Positions 1-5,024 are shown, counted from the stretch's first letter. The stretch: 6,164 nucleotides of DNA from Oscillospiraceae bacterium (GCA_017409645.1 JAFQSI010000146.1:1-6164); one strand, 5' to 3'. Notes: a model not told the origin generated them from the letters alone. Numbers and translations are program-made.

Positions 1-160
1 TCTCACCGGCTGCGCCGTTCTGGGGATCTGCGGCGAGCTGGCCCGGACGGACCGGGGCAGCGGCACGTTCCTGTACAATCTGATGGATGCCCTGTCCACC
101 CTGACGGATGCAGAACTGGAACAACATCTCAAACTGGAGGAATTAAGCATTGAAACTTGA
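1..160 (+). CDS. thiM: Hydroxyethylthiazole kinase, C-terminal end (partial, 5' end outside window)
   Basis: This is the last 52 codons of an open frame that enters from the left edge (first full codon at position 2) and stops at the TGA at 158-160. The tail carries a Gly-rich segment (GICGELA) followed by GSGTF and LMDALSTLT. That pattern matches the C-terminal helix region of ThiM, where a GELA segment and a GxGxF...LDAL segment are typical. ThiM phosphorylates 4-methyl-5-(2-hydroxyethyl)thiazole with ATP in the cytoplasm and so salvages the thiazole half of thiamin. The catalytic part is off the window, so the call rests on this short tail plus the thiE and thiD genes directly downstream. 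The last 11 bp overlap the start of thiE, which suggests translational coupling. Confidence 0.75.
   Translation, partial: LTGCAVLGICGELARTDRGSGTFLYNLMDALSTLTDAELEQHLKLEELSIET
136..140 (+). promoter_or_regulatory. Ribosome binding site deciding the TTG start of thiE
   Basis: GGAGG lies inside the thiM coding sequence, 9 nt before the TTG at 150. It is the only good Shine-Dalgarno near the 5' end of the thiE frame and supports the non-ATG start and coupling to thiM translation. Confidence 0.7.
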
Positions 161-782
161 CACGAGCCTGTATTTCATCACCGACAGCACCGGTTTTTCG
201 GAGGAGGAATTCCTGCGCCGGATCGAAGCGGCCCTCCGGGGCGGAGTGACCCTGCTTCAGCTCCGGGAAAAGGACAAAACCACCCGGGAATACCTGGAGC
301 TGGCCCGGAAGGTCCATGTGCTGACGAAACGATACGGCGTCCCCCTTATCATCGATGACCGTCTGGACATCGCCATGGCCATCGGCGCAGAGGGCGTCCA
401 CCTGGGTCAGAGCGACCTGCCCATCGACCTGGCCCGGAAGATCCTGGGACCGGACAAAATCATCGGCGCCACCGCCAAGACCGTGCCCCAGGCACTGGAA
501 GCTTATCAACAGGGCGCAGACTACCTGGGCGTGGGAGCCATCTATCCCACCACCACGAAGGTGAAGACCGTCCTCACCTCCACCGACACCCTCCGGGATA
601 TCTGCGCCGCCGTCCCCATTCCCGTCAACGCCATCGGCGGCCTGAACAGGGACAACATCGATGTTCTCTCGGGCATCCCCATCGCAGGCATCTGCGTGGT
701 TTCCGCCATCATGAAGGCCGAGGACCCGCAGCAAGCAACCGCAGAGCTGAAAGCCCGCGCACAGGAGCTGGGGCTGATCTGA
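150..782 (+). CDS. thiE: Thiamin phosphate synthase (210 aa)
   Basis: ThiE condenses HMP-pyrophosphate with thiazole phosphate to give thiamin phosphate and pyrophosphate; it is a soluble TIM-barrel enzyme. Visible family motifs are: VTLLQLREKD at about residues 33-42 (pyrophosphate and pyrimidine contacts), IIDDRLDIA at 67-75, GVHLGQSDLP at 82-91, DYLGVGAIYPTTTK at 124-137, NAIGGL at 160-165, and a C-terminal phosphate-binding strand VVSAIM at 183-188. The loop often written GxSAHT in the family reads GATAKT here (106-111), a variation in one segment with the rest intact. Length is normal for the family. The start is TTG at 150, chosen because GGAGG at 136-140 sits 9 nt upstream and no in-frame ATG occurs before residue 76. 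It overlaps the thiM stop by 11 bp, placing it in the same operon as thiM and thiD. Confidence 0.93.
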   Translation: MKLDTSLYFITDSTGFSEEEFLRRIEAALRGGVTLLQLREKDKTTREYLELARKVHVLTKRYGVPLIIDDRLDIAMAIGAEGVHLGQSDLPIDLARKILGPDKIIGATAKTVPQALEAYQQGADYLGVGAIYPTTTKVKTVLTSTDTLRDICAAVPIPVNAIGGLNRDNIDVLSGIPIAGICVVSAIMKAEDPQQATAELKARAQELGLI

Positions 783-788
783 ATAACA

Positions 789-821
789 AGCGGCGTATTG
801 GGGGCACCACCTTATGCCGCT
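789..821 (+). other. Hairpin in the thiE-thiD gap
   Basis: The arms AGCGGCGTA (789-797) and TATGCCGCT (813-821) pair over 9 bp, with one G-U, around a 15-nt loop. No U-tract follows, so it does not look like a terminator. It begins 7 nt after the thiE stop and ends 23 nt before the thiD Shine-Dalgarno. It may protect the upstream mRNA from 3' exonucleases or mark an RNA processing site; both roles are inference. Confidence 0.45.
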
Positions 822-844
822 ATAGAAAACGATGCTGAAAAACG

Positions 845-851
845 AAAGGAG
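845..851 (+). promoter_or_regulatory. Ribosome binding site of thiD
   Basis: AAAGGAG, 7 nt upstream of ATG 859. It decides between the two in-frame ATG codons in favour of the downstream one. Confidence 0.8.
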
Positions 852-858
852 CAAAAAC

Positions 859-1653
859 ATGAAAACAGCATTGACCATTGCCGGAAGCGACAGCAGTGGA
901 GGCGCCGGGATCCAGGCAGACATCAAAACGATGACCATGCACGGTGTTTACGCCATGAGCGCCATCACGGCCCTCACCGCCCAGAACACCACCGGCGTCC
1001 GGGCGATCCGGGAATCCACCCCAGAATTTTTGGCACAGCAGATCGACGCGGTATTCGAGGACATTTACCCCGACGCGGTGAAGATCGGCATGGTGGCCTC
1101 CACTGAGCTGATCCGGGTCATCGCAGACCGGCTGCGGCACTACGAAGCCAAAAATATCGTGGTGGACCCGGTGATGGTGGCGACCTCCGGCTCGGCTCTG
1201 TTGAAGACCGACGCCGTACAGACCCTGACCAACGAGCTGCTGCCTTTGGCATCGGTGGTCACCCCCAACATCCCCGAAGCCCAGGTGCTTTCCGGTCTGA
1301 CCATCGAAAGCAGGGCGGATATGGAGACGGCAGCAAAGAAAATCGGCGACAGCCATGGCTGCGCCGTGCTTCTGAAGGGCGGTCACAGCATCAGCGATGC
1401 CAACGACCTGCTGTACGCAAACGGTGAAATGGTATGGTTCGAGGGCAAGCGGATCGACAATCCCAACACCCACGGCACCGGCTGCACCCTCTCCAGCGCC
1501 ATTGCATCCAATCTCGCCAAGGGCTTCTCCCTACCCGAGTCCGTCAGGCTGGCCAAGGACTACATCTCCGGCGCCCTGGCCGCCATGCTGGATCTGGGTC
1601 ACGGCAGCGGCCCCATGGACCACGCGTTTATTTTGAATCCAAGATCTGTCTGA
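859..1653 (+). CDS. thiD: Hydroxymethylpyrimidine / phosphomethylpyrimidine kinase (264 aa)
   Basis: ThiD phosphorylates HMP and then HMP-phosphate with ATP, supplying HMP-PP to ThiE. It is a cytoplasmic ribokinase-fold enzyme. Motifs in order: TIAGSDSSGGAGIQADIKT at residues 6-24 (substrate-binding N-terminus), VKIGM at 74-78, VVDPVMVATSG at 101-111, TPNIPEA at 135-141, VLLKGGH at 170-176, and the ATP/anion-hole motif NTHGTGCTLSSA at 203-214 with the catalytic-loop Cys209. Length matches the usual ~265 residues. ATG 859 is chosen over the in-frame ATG at 832 because AAAGGAG (845-851) sits 7 nt before it and the family begins directly with this MKTALTIAGSD-type strand; the upstream nine codons would run through the Shine-Dalgarno. 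It is the last gene of the thi operon and is followed by a strong terminator. Nothing in it looks degraded. Confidence 0.95.
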   Translation: MKTALTIAGSDSSGGAGIQADIKTMTMHGVYAMSAITALTAQNTTGVRAIRESTPEFLAQQIDAVFEDIYPDAVKIGMVASTELIRVIADRLRHYEAKNIVVDPVMVATSGSALLKTDAVQTLTNELLPLASVVTPNIPEAQVLSGLTIESRADMETAAKKIGDSHGCAVLLKGGHSISDANDLLYANGEMVWFEGKRIDNPNTHGTGCTLSSAIASNLAKGFSLPESVRLAKDYISGALAAMLDLGHGSGPMDHAFILNPRSV

Positions 1654-1662
1654 ACGGAATCA

Positions 1663-1700
1663 AAAAGCTGACAGGCACAACCTGTCAGCTTTTCTTGTTT
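1663..1700 (+). terminator. Intrinsic terminator of the thi operon
   Basis: A perfect 13-bp stem, AAAAGCTGACAGG (1663-1675) with CCTGTCAGCTTTT (1681-1693), closes a 5-nt CACAA loop and is followed by the T-rich tail CTTGTTT. It starts 9 nt after the thiD stop. The A-run before the stem would also let it work on the opposite strand. The same hairpin recurs at 3355-3387. Confidence 0.92.
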
Positions 1701-1733
1701 CAGAAATCCCCCCGGGTGAAAACCACTCTGAAA
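1698..1733 (+). other. Imperfect inverted repeat with C-rich bulge
   Basis: TTTCAGA (1698-1704) pairs perfectly with TCTGAAA (1727-1733). Inside, GTG (1716-1718) can pair with CAC (1724-1726) around AAAAC, stacking directly on the 3' arm. This leaves a one-sided bulge of 11 nt containing CCCCCC. It could be the 5' domain of the structured transcript proposed at 1756-1833, or a chance repeat; no function is evident. Confidence 0.3.
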
Positions 1734-1755
1734 TTACACTACGAGTTCAAATAAA

Positions 1756-1833
1756 GATTTTTCGAAATCGTCGGTTCGTCCGACAGCACAGGTGTGCTAT
1801 CAAAAGACCTCTCCGGAGGTCTTTTTTCTTTTT
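1756..1833 (+). ncRNA. Candidate structured small RNA: three abutting hairpins plus terminator
   Basis: Four perfect hairpins follow one another almost without a gap. They are GATTT-TTCG-AAATC (1756-1769), GTCGG-TTCGT-CCGAC (1770-1784), AGCAC-AGGT-GTGCT (1785-1798), then after three nucleotides the terminator stem at 1802-1825 with its U-tract. Loops are short (4-5 nt) and the first is a UUCG tetraloop. It lies after the thiD terminator and before the ATPase promoter, so it belongs to neither gene in an obvious way. No clear -35/-10 pair was found between 1694 and 1755; the best -10-like hexamer is TACACT (1735-1740), with no good -35. It could be an independent small RNA, a processed 3' tail of thi readthrough transcripts, or a remnant. 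I do not recognise it as a known RNA family. Confidence 0.35.
1802..1833 (+). terminator. Second intrinsic terminator downstream of thiD
   Basis: A 10-bp perfect stem, AAAAGACCTC (1802-1811) with GAGGTCTTTT (1816-1825), encloses the tetraloop TCCG and runs into a long T-rich tract (TTTTTTCTTTTT, 1822-1833). It lies 110 nt beyond the first thi terminator with no recognisable gene between them, which points to a separate short transcript ending here. Confidence 0.9.
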
Positions 1834-1959
1834 GCTTACGATTATTATAGGAATGAACCACGAAAAATGCAATCATTTCAAGCCAAGAAACCCCATTGCA
1901 AAGTTCGATAACTCGTACATATCCTGTGATATATTTATATATTTCCGCAAAACGGCATC

Positions 1960-1970
1960 AGCTGACAGGC
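1960..1970 (+). repeat. Orphan copy of the terminator arm AGCTGACAGGC
   Basis: These 11 nt match the left arm plus first loop base of the terminators at 1663-1693 and 3355-3387. No complementary CCTGTCAGCT arm follows, so no hairpin of that type forms. It may be a decayed copy of the same repeat or chance. Confidence 0.35.
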
Positions 1971-2069
1971 CCGAAAGCCACTGAATCGGTTCTTTTTTCG
2001 ACACACTTATCAAACACCACATATTTCAGAATTTTATCAGTTATACTCTACGACTCTACATATTTCGCA

Positions 2070-2098
2070 TTGAATTTCAGTTTCAACTGTGCTATACT
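2070..2098 (+). promoter_or_regulatory. Sigma-A type promoter of the ATPase gene with extended -10
   Basis: The -35 box TTGAAT (2070-2075) and -10 box TATACT (2093-2098) are separated by exactly 17 bp, and TGC precedes the -10 (an extended -10). Transcription would start near 2105, giving a leader of about 24 nt before ATG 2129. The spacer contains the inverted repeat CAGTT-TC-AACTG (2078-2089), and TTGAA-N7-TTCAA (2070-2086) overlaps the -35. Either could be a repressor site. Confidence 0.8.
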
Positions 2099-2112
2099 AA
2101 AGCCACTCATTC

Positions 2113-2120
2113 AAAGGGAG
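2113..2120 (+). promoter_or_regulatory. Ribosome binding site of the ATPase gene
   Basis: AAAGGGAG ends 8 nt before ATG 2129. The in-frame GTG at 2120 would begin inside this site and is therefore rejected as the start. Confidence 0.75.
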
Positions 2121-2128
2121 TGGTACTT

Positions 2129-3343
2129 ATGATCAAACGGGAGCAGTACATGAGCAGAATTCGTCCCTTCATCGGCAGCGAGCTGGTCAAGGTCATGACG
2201 GGTATTCGGCGAAGCGGCAAGTCCGTGATGCTGGAGCTGGTGAAGGAAGAGCTGGTGGAATCCGGCGTTGATTCTGCGAATTTCATTTCGATCAATTTTG
2301 AGGATATGCGCTATGGGCATCTGCTGAACGCCCAGGCTTTGCACGACCATGTGATGGAGCGGGCCGAGCAGATGATGGGTAAGGTCTATCTGTTCTTTGA
2401 TGAAATTCAGGAGGTGCAGGACTGGGAGCGGTGCATCAACTCCTTCCGGGTGGCACTGGACTGTGACATTTACATCACCGGCTCCAACGCCAAGCTGCTG
2501 TCCGGCGAGCTGGCCACCTATCTGGGCGGGCGGTATGTGGAGTTTGTCATCTACCCCTTCTCCTTCGGGGAGTTCATGGAGCTGTACCGCACCATCGAGC
2601 CGGAGGCCACGGACGCCAAGTGCTTCCAGAAGTATCTGCTCAGCGGCGGTATGCCTTACCTCGCCAACCTGCGCTATGAGGATGCCCCCAGCCGCCAGTA
2701 CCTGACCGACCTCTTTAACTCCGTCCAGCTCAAGGACATCGTCAAGCGGAACAAGGTACGGGATGTGGATCTGCTGGAGCGGATCATCGCCTATGTGATG
2801 GCCAATGTGGGCACCACCTTCTCTGCCAGCTCTCTGGTCAAATTCTTCCGCAATGAAAAGCGCACCGTTGCCACAGAAACCATTCTGAACTACCTGCGGT
2901 TCTGCGCCGATGCCTTCCTCCTGTTCCAGGTCAAGCGGCAGGATCTGCAGGGCAAGCAGATCCTCGCCACCAACGAGAAATACTACATCGCCGACCACGG
3001 CATCCGGGAGGCCGTCTACGGCGGCAATATGCGGGATATCAATCTGATCCTGGAGAACATCGTCTATCTGGAGCTGCTGCGCAGGGGCTACACCGTCACC
3101 GTCGGCAAGGCCGGCGACAAGGAGATCGACTTTGTCTGCGAAAAGCGGGGCCAGAAGCTCTATGTCCAGGTCACCTACCTGCTGGCCTCCCCGGAGACGA
3201 TCGACCGGGAATTCCGGGTCTACGACACCATCCGGGACAACTTCCCCAAGTATGTGGTCTCCCTGGACGAGTTCGACATGAGCCGGGACGGCATCAAGCA
3301 TTTGAACATCCGGGAGTTTTTGCTGAAGCCGGAGTGGAATTAA
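2129..3343 (+). CDS. AAA_14 / DUF4143 ATP-binding protein (404 aa)
   Basis: This is a soluble ATPase of the AAA_14 plus DUF4143 architecture, common in anaerobic bacteria and archaea and without a settled function. Walker A is GIRRSGKS at residues 25-32. Walker B is VYLFFDEIQ at 86-94 (Asp91, Glu92). A sensor-1-like ITGSNAKLLS follows at 116-125, then GGRYVEF at 133-139 and the family-typical YPFSFGEF at 142-149. The C-terminal part has a PD-(D/E)XK-like fold pattern: Glu309/Glu315 in ENIVYLELLRRGY, Asp334 in EIDFV, then YVQVTY at 345-350, where the usual ExK is QxT, so nuclease activity is doubtful. ATG 2129 is chosen because AAAGGGAG (2113-2120) ends 8 nt upstream; the in-frame GTG at 2120 overlaps that site. 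It has its own promoter and terminator and no operon partner. No transmembrane segment or signal peptide is seen. Length is typical. Confidence 0.92.
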   Translation: MIKREQYMSRIRPFIGSELVKVMTGIRRSGKSVMLELVKEELVESGVDSANFISINFEDMRYGHLLNAQALHDHVMERAEQMMGKVYLFFDEIQEVQDWERCINSFRVALDCDIYITGSNAKLLSGELATYLGGRYVEFVIYPFSFGEFMELYRTIEPEATDAKCFQKYLLSGGMPYLANLRYEDAPSRQYLTDLFNSVQLKDIVKRNKVRDVDLLERIIAYVMANVGTTFSASSLVKFFRNEKRTVATETILNYLRFCADAFLLFQVKRQDLQGKQILATNEKYYIADHGIREAVYGGNMRDINLILENIVYLELLRRGYTVTVGKAGDKEIDFVCEKRGQKLYVQVTYLLASPETIDREFRVYDTIRDNFPKYVVSLDEFDMSRDGIKHLNIREFLLKPEWN

Positions 3344-3354
3344 GTCTAAACAGC

Positions 3355-3394
3355 AAAAGCTGACAGGCACAAAACCTGTCAGCTTTTTGTCTTT
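3355..3394 (+). terminator. Terminator of the ATPase gene, probably bidirectional
   Basis: A perfect 13-bp stem, AAAAGCTGACAGG (3355-3367) with CCTGTCAGCTTTT (3375-3387), closes the loop CACAAAA and leads into TGTCTTT. It starts 11 nt after the ATPase stop. The four A's at the 5' side mean the minus-strand transcript also ends in TTTTGCTGTTT, so it can back up the terminator of the convergent sugar operon. Stem identical to 1663-1693; the loop is two A's longer. Confidence 0.92.
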
Positions 3395-3414
3395 ATTGCC
3401 GGTTCTGAATAAAT

Positions 3415-3446
3415 GCTCCCCGCCCGATGGACAGCGGGCGGGGAGC
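3415..3446 (-). terminator. GC-rich terminator hairpin of the GH2-symporter operon
   Basis: A perfect 12-bp stem, GCTCCCCGCCCG (3415-3426) with CGGGCGGGGAGC (3435-3446), encloses an 8-nt loop. Read on the minus strand it starts 31 nt after the symporter stop and is followed by ATTTATTC, a weak U-rich tail. On the plus strand no T-tract follows. A smaller hairpin, GCACC-TGCC-GGTGC (3457-3470), lies between it and the symporter stop. Confidence 0.7.
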
Positions 3447-3456
3447 GTAAGGAGAT

Positions 3457-3470
3457 GCACCTGCCGGTGC
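3457..3470 (-). other. Small hairpin just after the symporter stop
   Basis: GCACC (3457-3461) pairs with GGTGC (3466-3470) around a 4-nt loop, 7 nt downstream of the symporter stop on the minus strand. There is no U-tract, so at most it is a stabilising 3' UTR element. Confidence 0.3.
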
Positions 3471-3477
3471 GGTTGGA

Positions 3478-5010
3478 TTATTTCACAGTTTCGTCGGTGA
3501 TGGTACGCATGGCTTCCTCCATGCTCATGCCGTTGGCCACGGCCTGCTTTCGGGCGGCGTTGACCGCCTGGATGGTCTTGACCCGCTGGCCGTCCAGCTC
3601 GTAGCCCTTCATCGCAAACAGCGTCAGCAGCCAGGCCGCCATGGGCACCAGGCAGAACAGGGCGATGACCACCCAGTTCATGCCATCGACATAGGCGGTG
3701 GTCTTGGTGGGCAGGTCGCCCACGCCGATGAACATCAGGGCGATGGAAACCACCGTGGCAGCCAGGGAGGACACCAGCTTGTCCACCAGGGAGAACAGCG
3801 TGCCCATGATGCCGGGGATGAACTTGCCGGAGCGGTACGTCTCGTAGTCGGCGCAGTCAGCGACCATGGGGATGGGCATATCGGCGGTGGAATAGTAGGC
3901 GCCGTAGCCGATGCCGAAGAACAGCACGAAGAGGATGGTGTACAGATTCAGCTCCAGGCCGCCCTCGCCCAAGATCCGCAGGTTCCAGGCGGGGTCGCCC
4001 TGCTTCCACAGCAGCAGCAGGACCAGCACTCCCACATAGCTCAGCAGCGCCACGGTGACGTAGGTCATCAGGGACTTCTTCTGGCCATGCTTCTGGGAGG
4101 TCCGGACGGTGAGCAGGAAGAAGGGCGCGGAGAACACATAGCCCAGCACCATCATGGGCAGGTACAGCCCGTCATAGTTGCCCATCATGCAGGAGTAGAG
4201 CATGATGAGGACCGTCAGATTGGTGGCGATGGACAATGCCAGCTTGCAGCCGCCGCCTGCCACCATCAGCCGCTGGAGGGGCTTGTTGGCCTTGATGATG
4301 GAGATGTACTCGGACACCTTCACCTGCTCCTGCTTACCGCCGATGCCAAAATACTTGGAATTGTCCTTCTCCCAGATGCCGATGATGGCCAGGACCGTCA
4401 GCGCCACGGAGATGACGATGCCGATGGGGGTCATGATGGCAAACCACGTGGCGTTGAAGTCACCGGCGAAGCCGTCGCCGGCGATGATGGGGCCCAGGGC
4501 CTGCATCACGCCCATGCCCACCAGGGAGCCGATGGTGTTGAAGATGGTGAACAGGGGCCGCTGGTTGGGGTCGTTGGTCAGCACCGACTGGGCAGACCGG
4601 GTGACGGAGGTCTGGAAGGTGTAGCCGATGACCCACACCGCATACAGACCCACAAAACAGGCGTATCTCGCCCACATCATGGAAGCGGGGATCATGGGGG
4701 TCACGATGTACAGCAGCACCACGGACACCGCCATGATGGCGTTGCCGATGACCATGAAGGGCCGGAACTTGCCGAATTTGCCGTCGGTCTTGTCCATCAG
4801 GGCACCGATGATGGGGTCGGTGATGGCGTCGAAGACCCGCATGCCCGTGACCATCATGGAGGCGAAGACCATGGCGATGCCCAGCACCGCATTGCCGAAG
4901 GTGGCGATATAGCTCAGGATCAGAACATAATAGACGTTGGTGGCGCCGTTGTTCATGGGGAACAGCGCCAGCTGGTAGGGCTTGGCGCGGTTCATGGTGG
5001 TTTCATTCAT
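3478..5010 (-). CDS. GPH-family sugar:cation symporter (MFS_2, 510 aa)
   Basis: This is an integral membrane transporter of the glycoside-pentoside-hexuronide:cation symporter family (MelB/UidB-like), predicted to import a glycoside with Na+ or H+. The signature RVFDAITDPIIGALMD spans residues 58-73. Asp61 and Asp65 match the cation-site Asp pair of MelB by motif position. It is followed by the loop GKFGKFRPF (77-85), the family's G-(R/K)-x-RP motif between helices 2 and 3. Many hydrophobic segments fit a 12-helix topology, with a charged central loop near EKDNSKYFGIGGKQEQVKVS. A late conserved segment reads MVADCADYETYRSGKF. ATG 5010 is chosen because AAAGGAG (complement of 5018-5024) lies 7 nt upstream. 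It lies 12 bp after the GH2 gene in the same operon, so the substrate is probably that enzyme's substrate. The sequence does not settle which sugar; by analogy with uidB a glucuronide is possible. Confidence 0.9.
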   Translation of the reverse strand: MNETTMNRAKPYQLALFPMNNGATNVYYVLILSYIATFGNAVLGIAMVFASMMVTGMRVFDAITDPIIGALMDKTDGKFGKFRPFMVIGNAIMAVSVVLLYIVTPMIPASMMWARYACFVGLYAVWVIGYTFQTSVTRSAQSVLTNDPNQRPLFTIFNTIGSLVGMGVMQALGPIIAGDGFAGDFNATWFAIMTPIGIVISVALTVLAIIGIWEKDNSKYFGIGGKQEQVKVSEYISIIKANKPLQRLMVAGGGCKLALSIATNLTVLIMLYSCMMGNYDGLYLPMMVLGYVFSAPFFLLTVRTSQKHGQKKSLMTYVTVALLSYVGVLVLLLLWKQGDPAWNLRILGEGGLELNLYTILFVLFFGIGYGAYYSTADMPIPMVADCADYETYRSGKFIPGIMGTLFSLVDKLVSSLAATVVSIALMFIGVGDLPTKTTAYVDGMNWVVIALFCLVPMAAWLLTLFAMKGYELDGQRVKTIQAVNAARKQAVANGMSMEEAMRTITDETVK

Positions 5011-5017
5011 AGGTTTT

Positions 5018-5024
5018 CTCCTTT
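5018..5024 (-). promoter_or_regulatory. Ribosome binding site of the symporter, overlapping the GH2 stop
   Basis: On the minus strand AAAGGAG is 7 nt before the symporter ATG and shares two bases with the TAA stop of the upstream GH2 gene (5023-5025). This arrangement favours translational coupling of enzyme and transporter. Confidence 0.75.

Larger units (their letters stand above)
1654..2128 (+). other. 475-bp non-coding region between thiD and the ATPase gene
   Basis: No credible protein is encoded here. It contains, in order: the thiD terminator (1663-1700), an imperfect inverted repeat with a C-rich bulge (1698-1733), three abutting short hairpins and a second terminator (1756-1833), an AT-rich stretch (about 1834-2069) with the run ATATATTTATATAT near 1929-1942, an orphan copy of one terminator arm (1960-1970), and the promoter of the ATPase (2070-2098). 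The AT-rich part holds several -10-like hexamers (for example TATATT at 1930-1935, TATACT at 2042-2047), but none has a good -35 partner. Confidence 0.7.

Noticed and set aside
1..150. TPP riboswitch for the thi genes
   Set aside because: None of the conserved THI-box segments is present in the window; if one exists it lies upstream of the truncated thiM.
129..938. A 269-codon minus-strand open frame over thiE
   Set aside because: It runs antisense to thiE, crosses the thiE-thiD gap and enters thiD. It has a Gly/Asp/Val-rich shadow composition and no recognisable motif or ribosome binding site.
820..1473. A 217-codon minus-strand open frame over thiD
   Set aside because: It is an antisense shadow of a well-supported ThiD, with no family resemblance.
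1770..1784. Resemblance of GTCGG-TTCGT-CCGAC to a tRNA T-arm
   Set aside because: The loop is 5 nt, not the 7 nt of a T-loop, and the flanking hairpins do not give an anticodon arm, D-arm or a matching acceptor stem, so no tRNA can be folded.
1896..2132. A 78-codon plus-strand open frame in the AT-rich gap
   Set aside because: It begins at a TTG without a Shine-Dalgarno, runs straight through the ATPase promoter and into its start, and has no recognisable features.
2111..3460. A 449-codon open frame on the minus strand covering the whole ATPase gene
   Set aside because: It is in exact antisense register with the ATPase codons. Its lack of stops only reflects avoidance of TTA, CTA and TCA codons in a GC-rich gene. 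The product is a low-complexity, Leu/Gln/Asp-rich shadow with no domain, while the plus strand has a clear Walker A/B protein with promoter and terminator.
3413..3604. A small plus-strand open frame near the convergent gap
   Set aside because: It starts inside a terminator hairpin and then runs antisense to the symporter; no ribosome binding site and no motif.
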